Positions 17,159 to 26,273 of a stretch of DNA of 64,000 nt are shown piece after piece (position 1 is the first letter of the stretch; every line of letters begins with the position of its first letter). Source of the stretch: Pedobacter roseus (GTDB lineage: Bacteria; Bacteroidota; Bacteroidia; Sphingobacteriales; Sphingobacteriaceae); assembly GCF_014395225.1 (NCBI RefSeq), contig NZ_CP060723.1, positions 5,580,001 through 5,644,000 of the forward strand, written 5' to 3'. The translations under genes and the position numbers were made by a program. The notes below the pieces were generated by a model. That model was not told the origin of the DNA. It ran no database searches and saw only the letters and a program-made list of their open reading frames with translations.

Positions 17159-19534
17159 ATGAAAAAATATTATGCCTTAACCATCCTGTTTTTAGGAATA
17201 TCGTTTGCCTACGCACAGTCGCCGGCATCCTTTGGCAAAAAAGTAAAATACATGCCTAAATCGTATGAAAGGCCTTCCGAAAGCATAAATGTTAACGATA
17301 ATACCAGCAGCAGCAGTTTGCCCTGGATCGTTTTTTCAGACCGCGAAGATAATTATACCACCACAGCCCCTGGTGGAAGCCTGATTATGAAAAAAATCAG
17401 TTTTATGGAGCCCTTCTATGTTTCTAAAGAAGAAAACGGATACCTGAAACTGATTAAATATAAAGCGGGAATGATCAGGGGAAGAAAGATCAACGATAAA
17501 AAAAGTGCCATCAGCTATGGCTGGATCGCAAAATCGAAATTGCTTCTATGGCAACGCGCCTTCTCTAACCAGAAAACAGGTTATGCAGAAAAAGCCATCG
17601 GTATTGTTAACGGAAAAAATGCTTTAACCGAACCAAAATTCTATTTTGATACCACCGATTCCATTTTGGTTTATAATACGCCCGAACTAAAAGACAGGCG
17701 TACTAAAGTAAGGCTGCACGAAATTGCTTATATCTACAAAAAATCGGAAGATGGAAAAAAATACCTGATCGGTTCTGATGATCAGCTGGTTGCCGATACT
17801 GCTTTAAAAAGCATTTATGGTTGGGTTTCTGCAGAAGCCGTACACAGCTGGGGCGACCGTTTGTATATTACTTCAGTTAAACCAGGTAATTACGACAATG
17901 ATGATTCTACCTCAACAGCCATCAGAAACGGAATTGATAAAGGGACTGCATTTGTAGTAGATCCACTATTACCAAGAGAAAACCTGATTTTACGAAGCGT
18001 ACCAATAGTTTCTAACGATGAAGGCAACAACGTGGTGGGGATAGCAACCGATGTTTACAATAAAAAAGACAATAAGATATTAACCATTAACGGCTCTGCG
18101 CTTTCCTATCAGGATTACCTGAACCTGCGTAAAAATAAAACCAAAGTAAATGTAGTTTTCGTGGTCGATGGTGGTAGCCCGATGACCAAGTATTTTTCCG
18201 GAATGACGAACACGATCGCTTCTTTCGAAAATATTATGGGCGATTTTGGCAAAGGAACAAAAGTAAACTATGGAGGTGTTGTATACCGCGGTGAAAGCGG
18301 CTGTGCGCTAAAAGGCATTTTTGTTAGCCCGATCCAAAATGATTACAGGCAGTTGATGACTTTTTTATCAAACCAGGCTAAAAATACGGTAAGGTGTAAT
18401 GGAGAAATAAGCGAAGAGCCCGTTTTTCAGGCCATTAAAACAGGTTTGGGCTTATTTAAAGCAAAAAAGAACGAAACCAACTTAATTATATTGGTGGGTA
18501 GTACCGGAAATTCGGGTGGAACAAACAATTACCTGATTAACGAACTAAGCGAACAGGTTGCCCTTGCCGATGCCCGCATATTAGCTTTACAGGTGTACAG
18601 TGATTTTAACCAGTCGTTTAACGATTTTGTTATCCAATCGCGCAAGCTCGTTTCAGAGTCGGCTATCCGCTCTGCAGAATACAGAAAAAACACAATGGTA
18701 AAAGGTGAAGGTTTAAAAAGTTTCCAGCCTTATAATACCAGTTTGCAGGATTCTATTTCTTACTATTTAGATTATCCTAAAAACAGTTTAATCCAGGGTG
18801 GGGTTGTTTTTCCAACTAAAGGATCCGTTAATTCAAACCAGAGCATGACGATCGCCTTGCGCCGTTTTGTAAAAGAAACAAGTTCTGATATTTATAACCA
18901 GATCAGTTCATTAGATAGCGCCTTCCGCTTAACCGGTATATCACGTAAAAACCTATCTGCCGATGTGGAAGGTTTATTGCCTGAACCTGTTGGTGCAGAA
19001 GTAGCAGACCGCATGCCGCACAATGCCTTTAAATATTACAGTACCGCAAATCTGTCAGCCGATGCGGTGAAAAATAACCGTTCTACATTGCAATACGCCA
19101 TTGTTTTAAACAACATGGAGTACAAACAAATTGTGGATGTGTTTTCGATTATGTTAGGGCAAAACCTTCAGGCCGATCAATCTTCTTTCAGAAGCAAACT
19201 GGTTAAAAATTATGTGAGGATGCCAAAACAGATGCTGGGAATAAAAATATCATCTGGCGAAATAAAAAAGATGACTTTAGATAACTATATTAAATTGGTA
19301 ACAGGTTTGCCTTTAAGTAACGATTTTCTTGCAAAATACACCGTAAACGATTTAAAAAGTACTTCGAAAATGCCTTTGGACCAGTTTGAAAGCTATATCA
19401 AATTGTTAAGTCAATCGGTACAGCAGATTAAAAGGGCAACTCAAATTGAACAGCAGTTTATTTCGAACGGCAAAATATATTACTACATCACCGAAAATAA
19501 TTTTAACCCGGCAGTATTGCCTACAACCAACTAA
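17159..19534 (+). CDS. tssR: T6SSiii periplasmic protein TssR
   Basis: A 791-residue exported protein with signal peptide MKKYYALTILFLGISFAYAQ. An SH3-like stretch (APGGSLIMKKISFMEPFYVS) is followed by a von Willebrand A-like region from about residue 325 (VNVVFVVDGGSPMTKYF) to about 500 (NLIILVGSTGNSGG). The first metal-site motif is DGGSP, not the strict D-x-S-x-S, so metal binding is uncertain. Size, export and position before tssH fit TssR, a subtype-iii component of the periplasmic/outer-membrane part of the complex. The next gene starts 5 bases after the stop. Confidence 0.87.
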   Translation: MKKYYALTILFLGISFAYAQSPASFGKKVKYMPKSYERPSESINVNDNTSSSSLPWIVFSDREDNYTTTAPGGSLIMKKISFMEPFYVSKEENGYLKLIKYKAGMIRGRKINDKKSAISYGWIAKSKLLLWQRAFSNQKTGYAEKAIGIVNGKNALTEPKFYFDTTDSILVYNTPELKDRRTKVRLHEIAYIYKKSEDGKKYLIGSDDQLVADTALKSIYGWVSAEAVHSWGDRLYITSVKPGNYDNDDSTSTAIRNGIDKGTAFVVDPLLPRENLILRSVPIVSNDEGNNVVGIATDVYNKKDNKILTINGSALSYQDYLNLRKNKTKVNVVFVVDGGSPMTKYFSGMTNTIASFENIMGDFGKGTKVNYGGVVYRGESGCALKGIFVSPIQNDYRQLMTFLSNQAKNTVRCNGEISEEPVFQAIKTGLGLFKAKKNETNLIILVGSTGNSGGTNNYLINELSEQVALADARILALQVYSDFNQSFNDFVIQSRKLVSESAIRSAEYRKNTMVKGEGLKSFQPYNTSLQDSISYYLDYPKNSLIQGGVVFPTKGSVNSNQSMTIALRRFVKETSSDIYNQISSLDSAFRLTGISRKNLSADVEGLLPEPVGAEVADRMPHNAFKYYSTANLSADAVKNNRSTLQYAIVLNNMEYKQIVDVFSIMLGQNLQADQSSFRSKLVKNYVRMPKQMLGIKISSGEIKKMTLDNYIKLVTGLPLSNDFLAKYTVNDLKSTSKMPLDQFESYIKLLSQSVQQIKRATQIEQQFISNGKIYYYITENNFNPAVLPTTN

Positions 19535-19539
19535 GGGAT

Positions 19540-22056
19540 ATGGCAGTTACAAATTTAAGCGAATCGGTAAAAACGGCACTGCACATTGCACAGTCTTTAG
19601 CCAAAGAGTATAGAAACGAGGTATTTACTGCGGCTCACCTGCTCAAAGGATTGATGCATAAAGATGTTGGCCTGCGCTCATTCATTACCTCCATTGGTAA
19701 GGACGAAGAATACATTAGCGAATGGGCAGAAGTAAGGATTGATGAGCTGGCAAAATCGGCGAGTTTTACAGATACCGTAAGCGGAGCACCCGAAATTGCT
19801 GTGATATTTGAAGAAGCCGATAATGTGCGCATTAAACTCGGACTCGATTTAATAACCCCGGTATGTGTTTTAACCGCATTGGCCAAGCCAGGAATTGGTT
19901 TTCAGCCCGATCAGTTAAAATCATTCCCGATTAAAGAACGCGAAATTTTAGACCTGTATGTAAAGGACGAAGAAATTTCGAGGGTAGTTTCGCCTGATAA
20001 AGCTTCTGCTGGTACCGAAAATAAAAGTACAGGTAACGCTTTGTATAAATACTGTATCGATAGGTTGCAGATGGTGCGTGATGGCAAAACAGATGAAATC
20101 ATCGGTCGTGATAAAGAGACGCGGCAGATGATGGAAATCCTTTGCCGTAGAACAAAACCAAATGTAATTTTAACCGGTGATGCCGGTGTGGGTAAAACCG
20201 CGCTGGTTGATGGTTTCGCCATTGATATTGTAAACCAGAATGTACCCGAAAGTTTAAAACCTGTTCAGCTTTTTGAGCTCGATTTAGGTTCTTTGATTGC
20301 AGGGGCATCTTACAAGGGAGAAATAGAAGACCGTTTAAAAAACATCATTAAAGAAATCAAACAGTTCGAAAAAGCGGTGCTTTTTATTGATGAAATCCAT
20401 ACCTTATTAGATAGTAAAGGACCATTGGGTGCAGGGATCGGTAATTTATTAAAACCTGAGCTGGCCCGTGGCGAAATTACTGTAATCGGTGCTACAACCA
20501 TTGATGAATACCGCAAAATTATCGAACCCGAGCAAGCCTTCAGCAGGCGTTTTGAGGTGTTGCAGGTAAACGAGCCAAACGAAGAAAGCACCATCAAAAT
20601 GCTGCAGAAACTTGCTGTAAAATACGAAGAGCACCATACATTAAGCATCGAACCAGATGCTTTGGGCGAATGTGTGCGCCTGGCCAAGCGTTACATGAAA
20701 GACAGGCGTTTACCTGATTCTGCCTTCGATCTGCTTGACAGGACCATGGCCGCAATGAAAATGATGAACGATACCTCCGATCAGGTAATCGAAAGTTTGG
20801 AAACTGATTTAGAAGCTTTAAATGCAAATACAGAACAATCTGAAGCCGATAAGTTTGCGGATTACAAATGGCTTTTCTCTTTATTGCAGAATAAGTTAAG
20901 TCCGGTTTTATTAGGCCGCTTAACCGATGAAACACAGACTGATGCTTTCGAAACAGCCGACGAATATCAGGGGTATATCAACAGTAGTCTCCAGGAATTA
21001 AAAAAATACGCTGCAGAAAAAAGCGACCGCATTACCAAGCAGGATATTGCCTCAATTGTAGCCTATAAAACAGGCATCCCGATGGGAAAACTGCAGGCAG
21101 GTGAAAAAGAAAAATTGCTCAATATGGAGCAGTACCTTAAAAAACGTGTGGTAGGGCAGGATCAGGCTTTAAAAGCTGTTTCTGATGCCATACTCGAGTC
21201 GCGTAGCGGCCTGAACAAAAAAGGGCAGCCCATAGGTTCGTTCTTTTTATTGGGTCCAACCGGAACAGGTAAAACCGAACTGGCCAAATCAATCGCCGAA
21301 TTCTTGTTTAACGACGAAAAAGCGATGATCCGTTTCGATATGTCAGAATTTAAAGAAGAACACAGTGCCGCATTGCTTTATGGTGCGCCTCCGGGCTACG
21401 TAGGTTATGAAGAAGGTGGTTTGCTGGTGAATAAAATCAGGCAACAGCCTTATTCGGTATTGTTATTTGATGAAATTGAAAAAGCGCACCCTTCCGTTTT
21501 CGATACCTTTTTGCAGATTCTGGATGAAGGGCACATGCACGACCGTTTGGGCAAAGAAGGCGATTTTAGCAATTCATTAATACTTTTTACATCGAACATC
21601 GGTAGCGAATGGATTGCAGAACAGATTGGTAAAGGCGTTATTCCGGCTTCCAACCAGCTTATGGAAGTGATGGCAGGGCATTTCCGTCCCGAATTTTTAG
21701 CCAGGATTTCAGAAATTGTACCTTTTGCACCAATTAACGAAAGCAATGTGGTAAGGATTTTCGAAATACAGTTGAGCAGTTTGGTGCAATCATTAAATAA
21801 AATGGGAATCGAATTCGAAATTGCAGATGATGCCAAGAAAATGATTGCTTTAGATGGTTTTACACCAAAATATGGCGCAAGGCAACTATCAGCCGTAATC
21901 CGAAACCTTTTACGCCGTCCGATATCCAAATATATCATTTCGGGAGAGTTAAAAAAAGGATCGAAGATTGTGGTAAGCAAAAATCCTGAAGAAGATAAAC
22001 TCGAATGGAACATTATTCAGCCAGAAGTTGTTACATTAGAACAAAAATTGAGTTAA
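19540..22056 (+). CDS. tssH: T6SS sheath-recycling ATPase TssH (ClpV)
   Basis: An 838-residue Clp/Hsp100 AAA+ ATPase that disassembles the contracted TssB/C sheath for reuse. An N-terminal Clp repeat domain spans about residues 1-150. The first Walker A is GDAGVGKT (213-220), with Walker B LFIDEIH; a middle domain follows; the second Walker A is GPTGTGKT (572-579), with Walker B LLFDEIEKAHP. A ClpB-like role is possible by sequence, but the position between tssR and tssB makes TssH the clear choice. Confidence 0.93.
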   Translation: MAVTNLSESVKTALHIAQSLAKEYRNEVFTAAHLLKGLMHKDVGLRSFITSIGKDEEYISEWAEVRIDELAKSASFTDTVSGAPEIAVIFEEADNVRIKLGLDLITPVCVLTALAKPGIGFQPDQLKSFPIKEREILDLYVKDEEISRVVSPDKASAGTENKSTGNALYKYCIDRLQMVRDGKTDEIIGRDKETRQMMEILCRRTKPNVILTGDAGVGKTALVDGFAIDIVNQNVPESLKPVQLFELDLGSLIAGASYKGEIEDRLKNIIKEIKQFEKAVLFIDEIHTLLDSKGPLGAGIGNLLKPELARGEITVIGATTIDEYRKIIEPEQAFSRRFEVLQVNEPNEESTIKMLQKLAVKYEEHHTLSIEPDALGECVRLAKRYMKDRRLPDSAFDLLDRTMAAMKMMNDTSDQVIESLETDLEALNANTEQSEADKFADYKWLFSLLQNKLSPVLLGRLTDETQTDAFETADEYQGYINSSLQELKKYAAEKSDRITKQDIASIVAYKTGIPMGKLQAGEKEKLLNMEQYLKKRVVGQDQALKAVSDAILESRSGLNKKGQPIGSFFLLGPTGTGKTELAKSIAEFLFNDEKAMIRFDMSEFKEEHSAALLYGAPPGYVGYEEGGLLVNKIRQQPYSVLLFDEIEKAHPSVFDTFLQILDEGHMHDRLGKEGDFSNSLILFTSNIGSEWIAEQIGKGVIPASNQLMEVMAGHFRPEFLARISEIVPFAPINESNVVRIFEIQLSSLVQSLNKMGIEFEIADDAKKMIALDGFTPKYGARQLSAVIRNLLRRPISKYIISGELKKGSKIVVSKNPEEDKLEWNIIQPEVVTLEQKLS

Positions 22057-22112
22057 AACGTTAGCTATTATATTATTAGAAAAAATTAATCGTAAACCTA
22101 AATCTACATACT

Positions 22113-22559
22113 ATGTTTAATTATGAAATTGGTGGTAACGAGCGGAAAATTGACACCTCAGAAGCTTTCGCAGAAATCGCCCACAACAAAACACTTTTTA
22201 TACAAAAACTTACCGATAACGAACCCATCAAGCCAGAAAAAGTGGAAGGTTTAAAAACGGTTAAAGAAGTATTTGAACATTACAAACCAAATGTTAAAGT
22301 AGCCTTCGAAAAACAAGACGGATCTACCGTTGGCGAAACCATTAACTTTACCGATTTAAGCGATTTTGGTGTAAAAAACATTATCAATCAAAGTAACTAC
22401 CTCACCAATGTTAACATCGAGAGAGAAATGTCGCTTAACGTAATCAAACAGTTAAAATCAAACAAAACTTTAAAAGCTACGCTTGATGACGAAGAAACAA
22501 AATCGGCTTTCATTAGTGCTTTAAAGAATTTTGTTGACGAATTGGAGCAGAATAAATAA
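22113..22559 (+). CDS. tssB: T6SS sheath small subunit TssB
   Basis: A 148-residue protein, the small subunit of the contractile sheath. It has the family pattern of a beta-rich N-terminus with INFTDLSDFGVKNIINQSNYL and a C-terminal helix ending in FVDELEQNK. It lies immediately ahead of tssC, 18 bases away, as in nearly all T6SS loci. The length is slightly short but normal for subtype iii. Confidence 0.9.
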   Translation: MFNYEIGGNERKIDTSEAFAEIAHNKTLFIQKLTDNEPIKPEKVEGLKTVKEVFEHYKPNVKVAFEKQDGSTVGETINFTDLSDFGVKNIINQSNYLTNVNIEREMSLNVIKQLKSNKTLKATLDDEETKSAFISALKNFVDELEQNK

Positions 22560-22577
22560 TCTTAACGCCGAAAAAAC

Positions 22578-23966
22578 ATGTCAAATCCTCAAGAATTAAA
22601 AGCAGACCAAAATACACCTGAAGCAGGTTTTAAACCGGCCGAAGTCAAAACCATAGAGAAAACATCACTTAAAGATAACTTAGAGAAACTGGCCCGTGTT
22701 GGCGGTTTCGATTTGTTGGAAGCTACTGTTGATGGCCTTCAGAATTTAAACCCTGAACGTAAAGCCCGTAAACAGATTTTTTTAACCGGTGATGAGAAAA
22801 AGAAAGAACGAGAAGAGTTAAAAAAGAAAATCCAGCTTTGGATCGATGTGCTCGAATCTTCTACTTCGGTTGCCGATATGGTTGAAAAAAGCACCGAAAA
22901 ACTGAACGCAGCGGAACAAAACCTGAGCAAAAATATTGGTACAGCTTTAGAAAGTACCAGAGAATTAGAGCAGGCTTATCGTTCGGTTCATTTATTCTAT
23001 AAAAATACCGAATCTGATAAACTTAAAAATGTGGTGTTGTTAAACGCATCAATGGATCAGATCAAAGATTTAGATAATCCACGTTTTATCGAATATGTGG
23101 ATGATGAGTTAAAGCAAAATTACGACCGTTTAGACCTGCGCAAAAACTATTCACTAATGGTGGTGCCAGGTTATATGGGTTCAAATAAAGTGGTAGAAAG
23201 ATGGGGTAAAATAGCCCATAATAACAAAGCCATGCTGGTAACCGATTTTGCCGATCTGGATCAACCCGATGATGTACTTGATTTGTTTACTGCTGCCAAC
23301 CTTACTGGCGCAGATGCATTCAGATCAAATGTAATTATGACCTGTAACTGGTTGGTTGGACGTGGCAAAGTTGCAGAAGTAGGTGAAGAAGACGATTTAA
23401 CCGTGCCAGGATCAGCTGCACTTGCAGGTAAAATGTATTACACCTTAATGTCGCAGGTTACTGCCGGTAAAAAACATGGTGCAATAAACGAAGTAGATGG
23501 AGTAAAATTCGATCTGAAGAAAAGCGAAATCTCTCATTTAGAACGTGTTGGTTTAGTGCCAATGGTTAACGAATATGGTAAAGTAATGGCTTTCTCTGCT
23601 AAAACTTTGTTTAATGGCGATAACATTGGTTTGCAAACCTATTCTGTTGTGCGTGTATTTGATTACGTAACCAAAGTATTGTTCGATTTCTTAAACAGAA
23701 GAGCGTTCGAAAACTGGACTTCTAAAACTGAACAGGATTTACGTGGACAGATTGTTAAGTTTTTGGATGGGATCCAGGGTGCAGACCGCTTGATCGAAAG
23801 ATTTAAGATTATGCGTTTCGAAAGAGATGAACAACAAAAAGACAGAATCCACCTTGATATCCACATTACCCCATATTTCCCGGCTAAAAGTTTTGTGGTA
23901 AAACTGGATGGACATAAGGGAGAAGATGAAAATACAACATGGAATACTGAGTATAATCAACAATAG
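22578..23966 (+). CDS. tssC: T6SS sheath large subunit TssC
   Basis: A 462-residue protein, the large subunit of the contractile sheath. Family features include the segment with FIEYVDDELKQNYDRLDLRKNYSLMVVPGYM (core YVDDELKQNYDRLDLRKNYS) and the C-terminal stretch RIHLDIHITPYFPAKSFVVKLDGH (core HLDIHITPYFPAKSFVVKL) that ends the sheath handshake domain. It is the last gene of the tssO-tssC unit, ended by a strong terminator. Confidence 0.93.
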   Translation: MSNPQELKADQNTPEAGFKPAEVKTIEKTSLKDNLEKLARVGGFDLLEATVDGLQNLNPERKARKQIFLTGDEKKKEREELKKKIQLWIDVLESSTSVADMVEKSTEKLNAAEQNLSKNIGTALESTRELEQAYRSVHLFYKNTESDKLKNVVLLNASMDQIKDLDNPRFIEYVDDELKQNYDRLDLRKNYSLMVVPGYMGSNKVVERWGKIAHNNKAMLVTDFADLDQPDDVLDLFTAANLTGADAFRSNVIMTCNWLVGRGKVAEVGEEDDLTVPGSAALAGKMYYTLMSQVTAGKKHGAINEVDGVKFDLKKSEISHLERVGLVPMVNEYGKVMAFSAKTLFNGDNIGLQTYSVVRVFDYVTKVLFDFLNRRAFENWTSKTEQDLRGQIVKFLDGIQGADRLIERFKIMRFERDEQQKDRIHLDIHITPYFPAKSFVVKLDGHKGEDENTTWNTEYNQQ

Positions 23967-23986
23967 TTTTTGATTGCTGAAAATAA

Positions 23987-24014
23987 AAACCCAACCTTAG
24001 CGTTGGGTTTTTTT
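23987..24014 (+). terminator. Intrinsic terminator after tssC
   Basis: AAACCCAAC (23987-23995) pairs perfectly with GTTGGGTTT (24002-24010) around a 6-base loop and is followed by T residues. It closes the core T6SS unit. Confidence 0.9.
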
Positions 24015-24089
24015 ATGGGTTATGCATAACACTTAACAAATTCTTTATAATTTTGTAATGCATCGGCCAGATCAGATTAATCAAAAAAA

Positions 24090-24662
24090 ATGAAGCAAGT
24101 ACTTATCCTGAATGGGGATATTGAAAAAAACGCATCTACAAATTTCCTGATTAACGCCTATAAGCAAGGGGCAGAAAGTGTTGGCGCTACCGTAAGGGAG
24201 CTGGCCATTATCGATCTGATATTTAATTCGAACAAGCTGTTTAACAACAGGCAGATTGCTGAGTTAGAACCCGATTTGCAGAAAGCCTTAACGGCCATTA
24301 GGCAGAGTAGCCATATCGTGCTTTTTTGTCCTGTATATGTAGATCATATACCGGCAAAAATTAAAGGCTTTTTCGACCGCCTTTTTATGCCCGATCAGAT
24401 TTTTACTACCCAGCAGCAAAACGTAAACAACAACTTTAGTGGCCGTTCGGCAAGGATTGTTTCTATTTTAGACGAAGCAACCTTTAAAGAATGGAAGGCA
24501 AATAAAAAAACTACTTACCTTTCCATTAAAAAAGTAGTGTTCGAAAAATGTAGAATGAGTCCGGTGCTTACCAACACCATCGGCGAACTTCATTCCCTGG
24601 AAAATCATTATAGTCAAAAATGGCTGGCCAAAATGGAAAAATTCGGTTCACAGCTGATTTAA
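24090..24662 (+). CDS. Flavodoxin-fold NAD(P)H-dependent oxidoreductase
   Basis: A 190-residue protein of the FMN-dependent reductase / flavodoxin-like fold. It opens with the phosphate-loop strand VLILNGDIEKNASTNFLI and has the second motif HIVLFCPVYVDHIPAKIKGFFDRLF, in which PVY...P..IK.FFDR is the family hallmark. It probably reduces quinones or a related acceptor with a flavin. It is an isolated gene between the tssC terminator and the hcp leader, and a link to the T6SS is not evident. Confidence 0.8.
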   Translation: MKQVLILNGDIEKNASTNFLINAYKQGAESVGATVRELAIIDLIFNSNKLFNNRQIAELEPDLQKALTAIRQSSHIVLFCPVYVDHIPAKIKGFFDRLFMPDQIFTTQQQNVNNNFSGRSARIVSILDEATFKEWKANKKTTYLSIKKVVFEKCRMSPVLTNTIGELHSLENHYSQKWLAKMEKFGSQLI

Positions 24663-25013
24663 AGTCGCCATGGTCTGTGTCTTACTGACCATTATAATGA
24701 TTTAAAAAAATAAGCATTAACCTGTCCTAAAACGCTACACTTTGGGTATAATCGCTACAGTTTTGTAGCATTATCAAATTGCTATAATGTAATTGTAACA
24801 CTAAAGATATATTCAGTTTTTTCCACACATTTTCCACATTATAATATTGTTTAACTGCGTTTTTAGGCAATAAGCACAAATTAGCTATTTTTTAAGAGTC
24901 AGGTTAATGCTTAGCTATGAGGATTATAGAGCTATTTGGCCTGATATTTGGTCGAGTTGATGAAGTAGCGGACGCTACAATAAATCAATTTTTAACCTTT
25001 AAATTTTAAAACT
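24663..25013 (+). promoter_or_regulatory. Long leader and regulatory region of hcp island 1
   Basis: This 351-base gap precedes hcp1. It carries repeated GCTAC/GTAGC half-sites: two CGCTAC copies in 24733-24760, a hairpin GCTACA-GTTT-TGTAGC at 24754-24769, and a hairpin GTAGC-GGAC-GCTAC at 24965-24978. The last hairpin and the following AACCTTTAAATTTTAAAACT leader are kept ahead of hcp3, with the stem conserved and the loop changed. Bacteroidota genes lack strong Shine-Dalgarno sequences, so the AT-rich leader probably sets translation. A -7-like GATATTTG is at 24943-24950, one base off consensus. Confidence 0.6.
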
Positions 25014-25409
25014 ATGGCTTTCAAAGCTAGATTAAATTTTTCAGGCAAGGAGTACGATGTGCTTCATTGTGCCTATGCGTTAAACCGCGATGTAGATGCT
25101 AAAGGAAGACCTTCTTCCGGAGTTTACGGCGGTACCATCGACATTGAGATCGAATCAACCGAAGACACCTCAATTATCGAGGCGATGGTAAACAACCAGT
25201 ACAAACCTATTACAGGAACCCTTCTGATCAAGAAAACAGAGGAAGATGCCAAAATGAAAGAAGTTAACTTCGAAGACGGCTACATTGTTAAATATTCCGA
25301 AGGAATAAACATTGTGGGCGATCACCCGATGACACTCAAGTTCCAGATTTCAGCCAGAAAGCTTAAATTAGGCAATGCTGAGCACCTTAACGATTGGCCA
25401 AAAGCCTAA
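25014..25409 (+). CDS. tssD: T6SS tube protein TssD (Hcp), copy 1
   Basis: A 131-residue Hcp-type protein that stacks as hexameric rings to form the inner tube and is secreted on firing. It carries the subtype-iii features FKARLNFSGKEYDVLHCAYALNRDVDAKGRPSSGVYGGTI (core LNRDVDAKGRPSSGVYGGTI) and a C-terminal RKLKLGNAEHLNDWPKA. It differs by only three residues from copy 3 at 39818 (T/S, N/S and L/V). It is the first gene of island 1, followed by copy 2 after 117 bases. Confidence 0.95.
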   Translation: MAFKARLNFSGKEYDVLHCAYALNRDVDAKGRPSSGVYGGTIDIEIESTEDTSIIEAMVNNQYKPITGTLLIKKTEEDAKMKEVNFEDGYIVKYSEGINIVGDHPMTLKFQISARKLKLGNAEHLNDWPKA

Positions 25410-25526
25410 AGAGAGGTTTTAAGGCGTAAGGTTTAGGGTTTATGGCAATATAACCGCCATGCTCTTCGCTCCACGCCAGCCGCTCACCGCAATTCATTCA
25501 TTTAAAAACATTAAAATTTTACTACA

Positions 25527-25922
25527 ATGGCATTCAAAACCCGTTTAAACTTAGGATCAAAAGAATTTGATGTACTTCAGTGCAGCTTTTCATTAAATAG
25601 AGATGTTGACGCAAAAGGCCGTCCATCATCAGGTGTTTATGGTGGTACCATCCACATCGAAATCGAATCAACTGAAGATACTTCAGTAATCGAATCAATG
25701 GTTAATAACCAGTACAAGCCACTTTCGGGAACATTAGTTTTCAAAAAAGGCGAAGAAGATGCAAAAATGAAAGAACTGTCTTTCGAAGATGGTTACATCA
25801 TTCAGTATAACGAAGGTATTGCGGTAAACGATAATACCCCAATGACATTAAGTTTCGTAGTATCGGCCCGTAAGTTAAAACTGGGCAATGCAGAACACGA
25901 AAACGATTGGCCAAAAGCTTAG
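25527..25922 (+). CDS. tssD: T6SS tube protein TssD (Hcp), copy 2
   Basis: A 131-residue Hcp paralogue of copy 1, sharing the DVDAKGRPSSGVYGGTI core but differing at many positions elsewhere. Its protein is identical to copy 4 at 40327. The two kinds of Hcp may form mixed or distinct tubes, each suited to different cargo, but that is inference. A strong hairpin terminator follows the stop, so vgrG1 is expressed separately or by readthrough. Confidence 0.95.
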   Translation: MAFKTRLNLGSKEFDVLQCSFSLNRDVDAKGRPSSGVYGGTIHIEIESTEDTSVIESMVNNQYKPLSGTLVFKKGEEDAKMKELSFEDGYIIQYNEGIAVNDNTPMTLSFVVSARKLKLGNAEHENDWPKA

Positions 25923-25940
25923 TCATCACTAAACATATAG

Positions 25941-25980
25941 TAATTAAAGCGCGCCGATTTATCGGAGCGCTTTTAATTAT
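25941..25980 (+). terminator. Intrinsic terminator after hcp2
   Basis: TAATTAAAGCGC and GCGCTTTTAATTA form the outer stem, with GCCGA/TCGGA closing above it around TTTA. The T run follows the 3' arm. It would allow high hcp expression relative to the genes downstream. Confidence 0.8.
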
Positions 25981-26084
25981 TTGCTACTTTCATCACCCTA
26001 CATCTACCTTATCATCCCAAAATTAATATAGCTTCCTGATGTGTATATTAATTTAGAAAGCTACACAAAAATTAATGCTCAATG

Positions 26085-26249
26085 ATGTCTAATCATTCCA
26101 AACATATTGCAGTAAAAAACCATTACTATTCAGGTAAAACGTTTGGTTCGGCATCAATACACGATATTCATCTGAACATACGGTTTGAAGAAAATGGATC
26201 CATTTTTAATATAAACGCATGTGCATACCCGGCATTTGGCTTAGGGTAA
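26085..26249 (+). CDS. Possible 54-residue small protein ahead of vgrG1
   Basis: An open frame of 55 codons starts at ATG 26085 (MSNHSKHIAVKNHYYSGKTF) and ends with TAA at 26247-26249, 24 bases before vgrG1. It is rich in His, Asn and Ile and has no signal or membrane segment. It has no counterpart ahead of vgrG2. I do not recognise it, and it could be a remnant of a larger gene or chance. Confidence 0.35.
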   Translation: MSNHSKHIAVKNHYYSGKTFGSASIHDIHLNIRFEENGSIFNINACAYPAFGLG

Positions 26250-26273
26250 TTGTTGTGATCAAGATAAATTAAT

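Noticed and set aside
24663..25013. Possible CRISPR-like array from repeated GCTAC units
   Set aside because: The units are only 5-6 bases long, irregularly spaced and present in both directions; they are better read as half-sites and hairpins.
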